Positions 1 through 7,615 of a stretch of 40,737 nucleotides of DNA are shown here, in pieces (the first letter of the stretch is position 1; every line of letters starts with the position of its first letter). Position numbers and translations under genes: made by a program. The stretch comes from Candidatus Adiutrix sp. Its GTDB lineage: Bacteria > Desulfobacterota > Desulfarculia > Adiutricales > Adiutricaceae. The stretch spans positions 1-40,737 of the forward strand of contig JAISJK010000070.1 in NCBI GenBank assembly GCA_031261565.1. The letters are read 5' to 3'. The notes beneath the pieces are model-generated. The model saw only the letters and a list, made by a program, of their open reading frames with translations. It did no database searches and was not told the DNA's origin.

Positions 1-572
1 AGAATGTTGAAATCAAACTCCGTGGTCTCGAAAATAGTGGTATCCGGCTTGAAATGAACTGCGGTGCCGGTCTTTTTGACTTTGTCCCGTATTTCCAGCC
101 CGGTGACCGGCAGGCCCCGCTCATAGCGCTGATAATACCGCTGGCCATCGCGCTTGACTTCCACTTCCAGAAATTCCGACAGGGCGTTGACCACCGAGAC
201 CCCCACCCCGTGGAGGCCGCCGGAGACCTGATAAGTTTTTTTGTCGAACTTGCCGCCGGCGTGGAGTTTGGTCATGACCACCTGCACACCGGGCACCTTT
301 TCCGTGGGGTGGATATCCACGGGGATGCCCCGGCCGTTGTCCTTGACCCTGACCGTGCCGGCCGGAGTGATGATCACCTCGATCCGGTCGCAGTAGCCGG
401 CCATGGCCTCGTCAATGGCGTTGTCCACCACCTCGTAAACCAGGTGGTGCAGGCCCTGGGAGGAGACGCTGCCGATATACATGGAAGGCCGTTTGCGCAC
501 GGCCTCCAGGCCTTCCAGAATCTGAATATGGTCGGAGCCGTAATCATCGGCTTTGACATTCTCAATGGACAT
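1..572 (-). CDS. gyrB: DNA gyrase subunit B, N-terminal part (cut by window edge)
   Basis: ATP-binding subunit of type II topoisomerase that introduces negative supercoils. The visible 190 residues are the GHKL ATPase domain: the reading frame shows the [10 protein letters not shown] helix with its catalytic Glu and Mg-binding Asn, the [12 protein letters not shown] loop and the [17 protein letters not shown] lid. The start is ATG at 572, seven bases after the dnaN stop, with a GAGGTCAG ribosome site overlapping that stop. The gene is therefore translated directly behind dnaN and probably co-transcribed. The C-terminal three quarters lie beyond the left edge. ParE is the alternative, but adjacency to dnaN favours GyrB. 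Confidence 0.96.
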   Translation of the reverse strand, partial: MSIENVKADDYGSDHIQILEGLEAVRKRPSMYIGSVSSQGLHHLVYEVVDNAIDEAMAGYCDRIEVIITPAGTVRVKDNGRGIPVDIHPTEKVPGVQVVMTKLHAGGKFDKKTYQVSGGLHGVGVSVVNALSEFLEVEVKRDGQRYYQRYERGLPVTGLEIRDKVKKTGTAVHFKPDTTIFETTEFDFNI

Positions 573-579
573 TCTGACC

Positions 580-1707
580 TCAAATTTTCATGGACATGAT
601 GACTCCGGTATAGCCGGGGTCTTCAGCGCTGGTCAGGAGAGCCGGTTTCTCCGAGTCAAAGAAACTGATTTTGACCCGGCTCCCGGCCAGCGGGGTCAGG
701 GCCTCGATAAAAAAGCGGGGGTTAAAGCCGGCCGCCAGATCCGGGCCGTCGTATTCAACAGCTAGTTTTTCCTCGGCTTTGCCCAGTTCCGGGGTCATGG
801 AGGTAATGGTCAGTTGGCTCTGGCTGAGGCTGAATTTGACCGCCTTGTAGTCGTCAGAGATCATGGTGGAGATGCGCTTTAAAACATCCAGCAGGGCCTT
901 GCGATCCACCAGGAGGTGTTTGTCGTTGCCTTTGGGCAGCACCAGGTTGTAATCCGGGAAGCGGCCTTCCAGAAGGCGGATAACCAGGATGGAGACCGGG
1001 GTGCGGGCCACCAGGGAATTGGCCGGTGTTTCGGGGACGCCCAGTTGGAGTGTTTCCGAGTTTTCGGCCAGGCGCTTTAACTCGGCCAGGCCCTTTTTGG
1101 AGACCAGGACCCCCTTGGTCAGCTCCAGGCCGGCCATATCCGGGGTAGTCAGGCCGGCCATATTGAGGCGGTGCCCGTCGGTGGAGACCAGGCGCAGAAA
1201 AGGGGCCCCCTCGGTTTCCACTTTTTCGACATAGATGCCGGAGAGGTTATAGCGGGCCTCCTCCTGAGCCACCGAAAAAATGGTCTTGTCAATAACCCCG
1301 GCCAGGGCCGGGCCTTCTATATCGATATATTTTATTTCGTCCACCACCGGCATATCGGGGAAGTCGGCCGGCGACAGGCCATACATTTGAGTTTCAAACT
1401 GGCCGGCCGACAGGCCCAGGCTGAAATTGGGCGTTTCGCTCAGGCTGACCTCGTCGTCATTCAGGAGGCGAACCAGCTCATTGAGTTTCCGGGCCGGCAC
1501 GGTCAGCCGCCCGGGCTCGGCCACCTCGGCCGGGTAGGAGCCCTGAAAGCTGATTTCCAGGTCGGTGGCCGTGAGTTTCAGCTCATTCTCCCCGGTCTCC
1601 AGCAGAATATTGGAAAGGATGGGCATGGTGCTGCGTTTTTCGGCTATGGCGCTGGCTTGCCCCAAGCCTCGGGCCAGGTCTTCTTTTTTGATTTTAAGCG
1701 CCAGCAT
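580..1707 (-). CDS. dnaN: DNA polymerase III beta subunit (sliding clamp)
   Basis: Ring-shaped dimeric clamp that tethers DNA polymerase III to DNA. The 375-aa product has the normal family length, begins [15 protein letters not shown], has the [12 protein letters not shown] segment typical of domain I, and ends in the usual hydrophobic C-terminus (GVIMSMKI). I chose ATG 1707 over a TTG at 1734 because AGGAGG lies about 11 bases upstream of the ATG. A TATAAT lies about 60 bases upstream, so dnaN may have its own promoter in addition to read-through from nth. gyrB follows after seven bases. dnaA and recF, common neighbours, are absent here. Confidence 0.97.
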   Translation of the reverse strand: MLALKIKKEDLARGLGQASAIAEKRSTMPILSNILLETGENELKLTATDLEISFQGSYPAEVAEPGRLTVPARKLNELVRLLNDDEVSLSETPNFSLGLSAGQFETQMYGLSPADFPDMPVVDEIKYIDIEGPALAGVIDKTIFSVAQEEARYNLSGIYVEKVETEGAPFLRLVSTDGHRLNMAGLTTPDMAGLELTKGVLVSKKGLAELKRLAENSETLQLGVPETPANSLVARTPVSILVIRLLEGRFPDYNLVLPKGNDKHLLVDRKALLDVLKRISTMISDDYKAVKFSLSQSQLTITSMTPELGKAEEKLAVEYDGPDLAAGFNPRFFIEALTPLAGSRVKISFFDSEKPALLTSAEDPGYTGVIMSMKI

Positions 1708-1767
1708 AATATTCTGGGCCTCCTCTCCGGTCAAAAGTGATGGGCTTTTTCAACCCTTAAACTTGGG

Positions 1768-1773
1768 ATTATA
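1768..1773 (-). promoter_or_regulatory. Candidate -10 element for dnaN-gyrB
   Basis: A perfect TATAAT reads on the minus strand in the 92-base gap between nth and dnaN, about 60 bases upstream of the dnaN ATG. No convincing -35 hexamer is visible at the 17-base position (TAGTTT), so this is a weak promoter call resting on the -10 and its location. Confidence 0.4.
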
Positions 1774-1799
1774 CCACAACATGGCCTAAAAAACTACTT

Positions 1800-2459
1800 T
1801 CATAACCCAATTTGGGGGCAGACCCCGGCCAGCGGGCAAGGGCCGCACCGGGGCCGCCGGGCCCGGCACCAGGCCCGGCCATGGGCAATGGCCTGATGGG
1901 AAAAGAGAGTCCAGCGGGAGCGGGGAATAAGCGCGGCCAGGTCAGCTTCCACTTTGTCCGGATCCTGGCTGGCGCTCAGGCCCAGACGGCGGCTGAAGCG
2001 GCCCAGGTGGGTATCCACGGTCAGGCCCGGCAGGCCAAAGGCGTTGCCCAGCACCACATTGGCCGTCTTGCGGCCCACGCCGGGCAGTTTCACCAGCTCC
2101 TCCAGGGTGGCCGGCACCTGGCCGCCGTGTTCAGCCAGGATCTGCCGGCTGGCGGCGATCAGGTTTTTAGCCTTGTTATGGTAAAAGCCGCAGGGCCGGA
2201 CAACCGCCTCCAGCTCCCCCAGGTCAGCCCCGGCCAGGGCGGCTGCGTCCGGGTAGCGGCGAAAAAGTTCCGGGGCGGTCAGGTTGACCCGCTCGTCTGT
2301 GCACTGGGCCGAGAGAATGGTGGCGGCCAGCAGTTGGAAAGGCGTCTGGAAATCAAGGCGGCAACTGGCCGAGGGGTAGCACTCATCAAAGACAGCCAGG
2401 ATTTTTTTGACCAGGCCTGCTGGGGGTTTAGATCGCCCGGCGCCGGCCGGAGAGCTCAA
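1800..2459 (-). CDS. nth: Endonuclease III (DNA glycosylase/AP lyase)
   Basis: Base-excision repair enzyme that removes oxidised pyrimidines and cleaves the abasic site. The 219-aa protein has the helix-hairpin-helix LPGVGRKTANVV with catalytic Lys131, the catalytic Asp149 in TVDTHLGR, and a C-terminal 4Fe-4S site Cys198-x6-Cys205-x2-Cys208-x5-Cys214, the exact family spacing. The start is TTG 2459, and TTGA overlaps the stop of cooT, so translation is coupled. It belongs to the minus-strand run zinc ribbon-DUF3842-cooT-nth. Confidence 0.96.
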   Translation of the reverse strand: MSSPAGAGRSKPPAGLVKKILAVFDECYPSASCRLDFQTPFQLLAATILSAQCTDERVNLTAPELFRRYPDAAALAGADLGELEAVVRPCGFYHNKAKNLIAASRQILAEHGGQVPATLEELVKLPGVGRKTANVVLGNAFGLPGLTVDTHLGRFSRRLGLSASQDPDKVEADLAALIPRSRWTLFSHQAIAHGRAWCRARRPRCGPCPLAGVCPQIGL

Positions 2460-2656
2460 GGCCGCTCCACGCTTTCAAAAATAATGCGGTGATCCACCAG
2501 TTGCATGGCCCGGATACGCCCGGCAATGGTCTTCTGCTCGCCGAAAATGCTGGTCAGTTGCCAGGAATCCGGCCCCTCGGGGATAATCCGATCCACGGCC
2601 TCTAAAATCAGGGTTTCCTTCCGGCCGTCGGCCAGATAGACATTGGCTTCACACAT
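2456..2656 (-). CDS. cooT: CooT-family nickel-binding protein
   Basis: 66-aa protein opening MCEANVYLADG, the hallmark of the CooT family (PF10133). The Rhodospirillum rubrum CooT dimer binds one nickel through the N-terminal Cys2 and is linked to nickel insertion into CO dehydrogenase. Cys2 is present here. ATG 2656 has ACGGAG upstream and begins two to three bases after the DUF3842 stop; its own stop overlaps the nth start. The CODH/ACS genes at 20-27 kb give it an obvious client, but a role in their maturation is inferred from the family, not shown by the sequence. Confidence 0.9.
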   Translation of the reverse strand: MCEANVYLADGRKETLILEAVDRIIPEGPDSWQLTSIFGEQKTIAGRIRAMQLVDHRIIFESVERP

Positions 2657-2660
2657 CAGT

Positions 2661-3146
2661 TTACTCCGTATTATAAGCGATCAGGGCCAAATGACGGATG
2701 GCGTCGGCCACCAGGTGGGGCAGGGGCTCGCTGGTGAAACCGGCCAGGGTGATGCCCTCCTGCGACAGAGGTATCAGCACCTTGGGGGCCTGGCAACCAG
2801 TGACGGCCGCAGCCAGAGCGGGGGTGATCTCGCCCATCATGGCGTTGGGCCAGGTCACGGCAATGGGGCCCATCACCGCATCGGCCCGGGGCAGCGAGAC
2901 CCGGGCCGCGTTTTCGCCGGTGGCCCCCCGGTTGGCCCGGGCTTTCATCATGGCGGTGGTGGCCGTGGAGTTGGTTCCCACAGCCCAGATTTCCAGGGCG
3001 TCGCCAAAGCTGGCCCGCAGTTCCTTGATAATGGCCACCCCAAAGCCGCCGCCTTGGCCGTCAATGACGGCCACCACCGGCCGCCGGCTGGGGGAGTGGC
3101 CGGCGGTCAGCCCGCTGCCGGCTTCGCTTGGTCTAAGGTCAGCCAT
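2661..3146 (-). CDS. DUF3842 family protein
   Basis: 161-aa protein of unknown function. After about 20 poorly conserved residues it shows VVAVIDGQGGGFGVAIIKEL, a Rossmann-like nucleotide-binding turn typical of DUF3842, and a second conserved stretch with GTNSTATTAMMKARA. The start ATG 3146 overlaps the stop of the zinc-ribbon gene by one base (TAATG) and the stop lies four bases before cooT. Tight packing with cooT suggests a shared role, possibly metal or cofactor related; that is inference. Confidence 0.8.
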   Translation of the reverse strand: MADLRPSEAGSGLTAGHSPSRRPVVAVIDGQGGGFGVAIIKELRASFGDALEIWAVGTNSTATTAMMKARANRGATGENAARVSLPRADAVMGPIAVTWPNAMMGEITPALAAAVTGCQAPKVLIPLSQEGITLAGFTSEPLPHLVADAIRHLALIAYNTE

Positions 3147-3472
3147 TAGTCTTTGACCGTTTTGCTGAGGTCGGGAAAAGTTTCCGGCCGGCGGCGGTCA
3201 ATATATTTTTCCTCGCCCGGCCGGCGGGTCACGTTTTCAAACAGGCCGTCATCCACCCGCACCAGCTTGGTGAAGCCCAGATCCTTTAACTCGCAGTTGA
3301 ATTTACGGGGGCGAATGGTCGCGGCGGTCAGGCCCCGCTCCACTTTGGCCCCGCAGTGGGGGCAGACGGTCAGGGGCAGATCGCGGGCCACCTGCTCCCA
3401 CTCAAATTCGAAACCGGCCGGGCAGGCGCCAGCCGGGTCTTCAAGGTGACAATAGCTGTAAAATGGTGGCAT
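3146..3472 (-). CDS. Small zinc-ribbon protein, FmdB-like
   Basis: 108-aa protein beginning MPPFYSYCHLEDPAGACPAGFEF, with a later CPHC pair (Cys37, Cys40). Cys8, Cys17 and the CPHC pair could form one zinc knuckle, resembling FmdB-type regulators (MPxYEYxCxxC) but with a longer, atypical first knuckle. The rest is basic and not recognised. The open frame extends upstream to 3865, but the ATG at 3472 sits just downstream of a TTGTCC-17-TATAAT promoter, so the longer start is rejected. First gene of the run leading to DUF3842, cooT and nth. Confidence 0.7.
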   Translation of the reverse strand: MPPFYSYCHLEDPAGACPAGFEFEWEQVARDLPLTVCPHCGAKVERGLTAATIRPRKFNCELKDLGFTKLVRVDDGLFENVTRRPGEEKYIDRRRPETFPDLSKTVKD

Positions 3473-3487
3473 AAACCGGCCTTGTGA

Positions 3488-3510
3488 GTTATAATAGCGG
3501 CTATTATAAC
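3488..3510. promoter_or_regulatory. Palindromic divergent promoter with symmetric TATAAT boxes
   Basis: Perfect inverted repeat GTTATAATAG-cgg-CTATTATAAC. Each arm contains a perfect TATAAT, one facing each of the divergent genes starting at 3472 (minus) and 3533 (plus). On the minus strand a TTGTCC lies exactly 17 bases upstream of the -10. On the plus strand the -35 is poor (TGGCAT). The two -10 elements are so close that polymerase could occupy only one direction at a time; the palindrome could also be an operator. Confidence 0.65.
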
Positions 3511-3532
3511 AAAAAGTTAACCGGAGGACAAC

Positions 3533-4084
3533 GTGCCCATCAGAATCGCCTTTATCATTTCCGCGCCCAGAGAGCTGACTTTGACCGCCGGAAGGCGGGA
3601 AATAGCCCCGCTCAAGTCTTCCGAGGCCGATGAAGACCCGCCCTTCCTCAAGATTGGCCGCAATAAAAGCGATGAACTGCACCTGACCGGCCCCCTGATC
3701 GGCGATACCTCCCGCATCGCCGACAACCTGTCCATAGCCTGGTATTTCCCCGATGAAGAGATGCCCGACGAGGCCCGGCCGGTCAATCTGACCGAGGTTC
3801 GCCTTTTGATCAGCGTCACCCCACGCCCCCTGGCCGAGGACGGCTGGCGCTGGCATTACCATCACGAGTCGCGTATGCCCAGCCTCTCCACCCGGTATTA
3901 CGCCGAGGGTTATCAGCCGCCCTTTAAAGCCTCAGACCTGACCCTCAATCTCGAAAACTTGATTAATTTCAAGTATGACGGCCACATTCTCACCGGCCTT
4001 GATTACTGCCTGCGTCCCCCGTCCTATGTTGAATCTGACTGGGCCATGCCCACTCTGGAAGGGGAAGGCTTTATTGATGACTGA
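3533..4084 (+). CDS. Conserved-looking hypothetical protein
   Basis: 183-aa soluble protein, not recognised. It starts at GTG 3533 with GGAGGA five bases upstream and 38 bases from the TATAAT at 3490. The sequence is acidic and rich in aromatic residues towards the C-terminus (WRWHYHHESR, YVESDWAMP), has no signal peptide or membrane segment, and shows no obvious catalytic motif. Base use matches the GC-rich host, unlike the IS just downstream. It is monocistronic, followed by a GC-rich hairpin at 4095-4113. Function unknown. Confidence 0.75.
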   Translation: MPIRIAFIISAPRELTLTAGRREIAPLKSSEADEDPPFLKIGRNKSDELHLTGPLIGDTSRIADNLSIAWYFPDEEMPDEARPVNLTEVRLLISVTPRPLAEDGWRWHYHHESRMPSLSTRYYAEGYQPPFKASDLTLNLENLINFKYDGHILTGLDYCLRPPSYVESDWAMPTLEGEGFIDD

Positions 4085-4094
4085 CCAGTAATGA

Positions 4095-4152
4095 CCTCCG
4101 GCAGAGCCGGAGGCTTGGAAAGGCGTGAGCCGCTTAAAGCGGTTATTCCAAG
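4095..4152. repeat. Double stem-loop (possible terminator or transposon end)
   Basis: Two adjacent stem-loops follow the gene ending at 4084. The first is CCTCCGGC-aga-GCCGGAGG (4095-4113). The second has an outer stem CTTGGAA (4114-4120)/TTCCAAG (4146-4152) enclosing CCGC-TTAAA-GCGG. There is no T-run on the plus strand. On the minus strand they lie just downstream of a truncated ORF, the arrangement seen at right ends of IS200/IS605-type elements; that reading is speculative. Confidence 0.5.
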
Positions 4153-4177
4153 CACATATTCATTTCCCGGAAGAACC

Positions 4178-4251
4178 TTAATCTTCTTCAAGAATAGGGA
4201 TAATTCGAGAAAGAACCTCCTCTATCAATTTCTTAGGTGCCGTTGCTTTGA
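4178..4251 (-). pseudogene. 3' remnant of an unknown gene cut by the IS
   Basis: Reading leftwards from the IS edge, a frame stays open for about 24 codons and ends at TAA (4180-4178); its last residues read KKLIEEVLSRIIPILEED. Base composition is AT-rich like the IS and unlike the host genes. No matching 5' half is visible beyond the right IS end, so the insertion was probably accompanied by a deletion, or the remnant predates it. Family not recognised. Confidence 0.4.
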
Positions 4252-4282
4252 ATCCTGAATTTCGCAAAAAATTAGCCCATAC
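4252..4282 (+). repeat. Left terminal inverted repeat of the IS
   Basis: Begins ATCCTGAATTTCGC and ends ATTAGCCCATAC. It matches the reverse complement of 6032-6062 at 30 of 31 positions and abuts the 3' end of the transposase gene. Confidence 0.9.
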
Positions 4283-4290
4283 AAGATGAT

Positions 4291-5898
4291 TCAAGGCAAT
4301 GAAGCTACGATGCCATCGACAGCATTAAATGCTGCAAGGATAGCTTTTTGTTTCTTTGTCAGAGCCTGGGCGAAACGGTATTCCCCGTCATTATTTGCAA
4401 TTATTACAATATTTGACAGTTGATTTAACGCCTTTTTTAAAGATGTTGAGTTGTTTGCCAAATATTCAGACATTTTACGCAACATATACGCACGTATAAT
4501 GCAGGCAATAAAAGTCACAAATGTCTTCCCATTGGTCGTTGCCTCGGAATGAGTGCGTATTCGGTTGCCATCCATATCGACTTTAATTTGAGCAAACACT
4601 TTCTCGTCTGCGTCCTTTGCTCGGTAATAATCCAAAATTTCCGCTGGCGAAGCCCTCATATCCGTTGAGAACAACATAAAATACCCCTTTTTGCTCCGCA
4701 GTTTTTCAATTTTCTCTGGGTCAACGACGAAATCAAATCCTGAATCTTGTTCGTGTTTCGTAATTATAAAATACGGTGAAAATCGGGATAATTTTCCTTT
4801 CGGATAATGTTTTAACGCAGATAACTCGCCCTTTAATCGGTCGATTAGTTCAGATAGATCATTGCATTGATTTATGTGATTCTGCGAGTTAAAGAACAAC
4901 AATACTTTCCCGGAAACCCCACAAATATCCTTCTCGGTCGAAACACAATACGTATGGTGGTCAGGCAATTCGTCGGCATATTTCATAATCTCCGCACCAT
5001 GTTCAGCGTTCATTTTTTCCGATTCCTTCAGCGTAATCGGCATACCGACTGTAAACGCTTCACATAATTCGTTCAAATTTTTTAGGCATTCTTCGGACCA
5101 AAATCCGCCATCCAACACCATTTTGACTTTCTCAATACCAACATTTTTCGCATTGTTGAGCACGCTGGCAAGATTGGTTCGATCAGTCAACGAACCGCTG
5201 TAACGATTGTAATAGAGGGGAGTTTTTAGGGTTTCATCGCAGAACATTCCCAAATTGAATTGCGCAAGGTCATCACCGTCACGGTTATATCCACGTTCAA
5301 CAGAAATCATCGACTGTGAATAGGGCGAAATCGATGTTACATCGTAACATACATTACCACTGGTTAATGACTTTTTTACCCAATTTTTAAAAAAATTCAT
5401 TCTTTGCTGTAATGTCAGCGAAGCAAAAACACGGCTCGTGTATTGTGATGTTAGTTGCCGATCTATGTCAGGGAAAAAATTACGCTGTTGCCAGTCATCA
5501 ATTCCGTCCATTGCGTTTCCCTCACGAATTATATATGCTGCCATCACACAAATATCCGCACTTGTTTGTTTACCGAACACATACGAAAGACAGTCATGTA
5601 AACCCATATCACGACACACTTTCAACACGAGATATGTGTAACCATAATCCCAAATTTTAACATCAGGCAGCGTTGGTAAGAGATTGAATAATTGAAAATA
5701 ATTACTGTTGGGAAACATTTTGCCTGTATCAGGGTCAATTTTACCAATTATTTTGGTGCGGTTACGAGGCTTCCCCGCTTCATTTCGAAAATAGGCAATC
5801 TGCTTATAAACATAACGCTCACCTTTTGCACCTGCGATTTTGATAACCACACCTTTGTCGTCAGGAATCGTAACAAGTTTCTTTTTTACAAAATTCAT
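4291..5898 (-). CDS. IS1634-family DDE transposase
   Basis: 535-aa transposase that catalyses cut-and-paste movement of the IS. Features visible: an N-terminal basic segment with KGERYVYKQIAYFRNEAGKPRN typical of the family, the central DDE-fold strand MVLDGGFWSEECL with a candidate catalytic Asp, and the C-terminal RIRTHSEATTNGK helix region. I chose ATG 5898 because AGAGGTG lies about eight bases upstream; the longer frame from 5952 runs through the promoter region of the IS. Length is normal for the family and no frameshift is seen. Codon use is AT-rich, marking recent transfer. Confidence 0.88.
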   Translation of the reverse strand: MNFVKKKLVTIPDDKGVVIKIAGAKGERYVYKQIAYFRNEAGKPRNRTKIIGKIDPDTGKMFPNSNYFQLFNLLPTLPDVKIWDYGYTYLVLKVCRDMGLHDCLSYVFGKQTSADICVMAAYIIREGNAMDGIDDWQQRNFFPDIDRQLTSQYTSRVFASLTLQQRMNFFKNWVKKSLTSGNVCYDVTSISPYSQSMISVERGYNRDGDDLAQFNLGMFCDETLKTPLYYNRYSGSLTDRTNLASVLNNAKNVGIEKVKMVLDGGFWSEECLKNLNELCEAFTVGMPITLKESEKMNAEHGAEIMKYADELPDHHTYCVSTEKDICGVSGKVLLFFNSQNHINQCNDLSELIDRLKGELSALKHYPKGKLSRFSPYFIITKHEQDSGFDFVVDPEKIEKLRSKKGYFMLFSTDMRASPAEILDYYRAKDADEKVFAQIKVDMDGNRIRTHSEATTNGKTFVTFIACIIRAYMLRKMSEYLANNSTSLKKALNQLSNIVIIANNDGEYRFAQALTKKQKAILAAFNAVDGIVASLP

Positions 5899-6031
5899 CG
5901 CTAACACCTCTTTGTATGGGCTGATTATAGCCCATACAAAAAAGAATGTCAAAATCTAATTCCAATAATTTATATTACTGGAATTAAACAATTTTTTGAA
6001 ATTATTATTGCGCTTTTAAATGCGGATAAAA

Positions 6032-6062
6032 GTATGGGCTAATTTTTTGCGGAATTCAGGAT
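6032..6062 (-). repeat. Right terminal inverted repeat of the IS
   Basis: Starts GTATGGGCTAATTTTTTGCG and ends CAGGAT. Reverse complement of the left repeat with one mismatch. It lies about 130 bases upstream of the transposase ATG. Confidence 0.9.
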
Positions 6063-6262
6063 ACAACTATATTAGCATATCTAATTATTGTATTCAGGTT
6101 ATTTTTACACTGTTCCTAAAGCGATTGGAGAGCCTCTGCCCTACCAGGCCGGGGGTGTCACAAGCGATCTCGGCCTGTGTTTTGTGATACGCCCGCCGGT
6201 GGCGTTTGTCAATATGGTTGGGCCTTTTACTTCGGGGGCGGGTAGTCTCTGGGGTGGTTGAC
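6063..6262. other. Non-coding gap between IS and pyrC; AT-rich scar then structured stretch
   Basis: The first 60 bases are AT-rich and resemble foreign flank rather than host sequence. From about 6146 composition returns to host type. Here AGGCCG (6146-6151) can pair with CGGCCT (6171-6176), while TCACAA (6158-6163) can pair with TTGTGA (6182-6187). The stems interlock, so they are either alternatives or a pseudoknot. ACGCC/GGCGT (6189-6205) is a third small stem. No ORF with a ribosome site is seen. Confidence 0.4.
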
Positions 6263-6337
6263 GGTTGCCCTGGTTCTCCCCTTGTGGTAACCTTCCTCTT
6301 TAAATAATGAAACTAAGGAGGTTAGCACCGGCAACCC
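6263..6337 (+). promoter_or_regulatory. pyrC leader hairpin covering the ribosome site
   Basis: GGTTGCC (6263-6269) is complementary to GGCAACC (6330-6336), ending one base before the pyrC ATG. Inside it, TAACCTTCCT (6288-6297) pairs with AGGAGGTTA (6316-6324) with one bulge, burying the only good Shine-Dalgarno. That AGGAGG is an unusually long 16 bases from the ATG, which would be shortened if the leader folds. It suggests translational control of pyrimidine synthesis; unproven. Confidence 0.45.
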
Positions 6338-7615
6338 ATGACTTCCATTCTTATCAAAAACGGCCGGGTCATTGACCCGGGCCGGAATCTGGACGGGCCC
6401 CACGATGTCTGGCTGGAAGACGGCCTGATTAAAGCGGTGGAAGAGCCCGGCCGCCTGACCGGGACAGCTGGCTCGACCATTGAGGCGGCCGGGCGCTGGG
6501 TGTTGCCCGGCCTGATCGACCTCCATGTCCACCTGCGGGAGCCTGGCCACGAATATAAAGAAACCGTGGCCAGCGGCCTGGCCGCCGCCGTGGCCGGCGG
6601 CTTTACCGCCGTGGTGGCCATGCCCAACACCAGCCCGGCTATGGACAACGCTGAGCAGGTCTCAGCCCTTTTGGCCCGGGCTCAGGCCGCCGGGCAGGCC
6701 CGGGTCTGGCCGGCGGCGGCCATGACTCTGGGCCGCCAGGGCCAGGAACTGACCGAGTATGAGCATCTCCGGGCGGCCGGGGCCGTGGCCGTGACTGATG
6801 ACGGCGCCTGGGTCAGGAACCCCAAAGTGATGCGCCGGGTGCTGGATTACGCGGCCGTGGCCGGCCTTAGGCCTCTCTGCCACGCCGAGGATCACGATCT
6901 CTCTCAGGGCGGGGCGATTAACGAGGGGCCGATCTCCACCCGTCTGGGGCTGCCCGGCATTCCGGCCCAGGCCGAAATCAACGCGGTAACCAGGGATATC
7001 AACCTGGTGGAGCTCACCGGCCGGCCCCTGCACTTCTGCCACCTCTCCACCCGGGGGGCGGTGGAAGCTCTGCGGGCGGCCCGGGCCCGGGGCCTCCCGG
7101 TCACCGGGGAGACGGCGCCCCACTACCTCTTCCTGACTCAGGAGGATGTGGGCGACTACGACCCCAACGCCAAGATGAATCCCCCCCTGCGCACGGCCGA
7201 GGATCGCCAGGCTGTGCGCGAAGCCCTGGCCGACGGGACTATCTCGGCCCTGGCCACGGATCACGCCCCCCATTCAGTGCTGGAAAAAGAAGTGGAATTC
7301 ATTGACGCGGCCTTTGGCATCATCGGCCTGGAAACATCTTTGCCCCTGGCTCTGGAGCTGGTGCACGCGGGCCTGATCAGCCCGGCCCGCCTGGTGGAGC
7401 TGATGAGCCTGAATCCGGCCCGTATCCTTAACCTGCCGGCCGGGGATCTGGCCCCGGGCCGCCCGGCCGATGTGACTATTGTTGATCCGGAGGTCAAGTG
7501 GACGCTGCGCCCGGAGGACTCCCGGTCGCTGAGCCGCAATTCGCCCTTTTGGGGCCGGTCTTTCGCCGGGCGGGCCGTGGCCGTTATTGTGGCTGGTCGC
7601 CAGCTAGCCGGATAA
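6338..7615 (+). CDS. pyrC: Dihydroorotase
   Basis: Third step of de novo pyrimidine synthesis: cyclises carbamoyl-aspartate to dihydroorotate, cytosolic zinc enzyme. The 425-aa class I type protein shows the metal-binding DLHVHLREPG at residues 61-70 (His63, His65), GFTAVVAMPNTSP, the HFCHLSTRGA histidine, and ALATDHAPHS with the catalytic Asp. Length and motifs match the bacterial pyrC of the PyrBC type, but no pyrB lies upstream; an IS scar does. Its 3' end overlaps the convergent pseudouridine synthase gene by 32 bases. A foldable leader precedes it. Confidence 0.96.
   Translation: MTSILIKNGRVIDPGRNLDGPHDVWLEDGLIKAVEEPGRLTGTAGSTIEAAGRWVLPGLIDLHVHLREPGHEYKETVASGLAAAVAGGFTAVVAMPNTSPAMDNAEQVSALLARAQAAGQARVWPAAAMTLGRQGQELTEYEHLRAAGAVAVTDDGAWVRNPKVMRRVLDYAAVAGLRPLCHAEDHDLSQGGAINEGPISTRLGLPGIPAQAEINAVTRDINLVELTGRPLHFCHLSTRGAVEALRAARARGLPVTGETAPHYLFLTQEDVGDYDPNAKMNPPLRTAEDRQAVREALADGTISALATDHAPHSVLEKEVEFIDAAFGIIGLETSLPLALELVHAGLISPARLVELMSLNPARILNLPAGDLAPGRPADVTIVDPEVKWTLRPEDSRSLSRNSPFWGRSFAGRAVAVIVAGRQLAG

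Larger units (their letters stand above)
4252..6062 (-). mobile_element. IS1634-type insertion sequence (about 1.8 kb)
   Basis: Single-gene insertion sequence bounded by 31-bp inverted repeats that differ at one position. It is clearly more AT-rich than the surrounding host genes. The transposase is intact, so the element looks functional. No convincing target duplication is seen: the bases flanking the two ends (..GCTTTGA and ACAACTA..) do not match, consistent with loss of one flank by deletion. Confidence 0.88.

Noticed and set aside
3473-3865. N-terminal extension of the zinc-ribbon gene
   Set aside because: It overlaps the well-supported gene at 3533 on the other strand and crosses the divergent promoter; ATG 3472 fits better.
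4178-4330. Frame continuing from the IS transposase end into the left flank as a frameshifted C-terminus
   Set aside because: The alternative frame has a stop seven codons upstream and crosses the terminal repeat, which is better explained as chance reading of the repeat.
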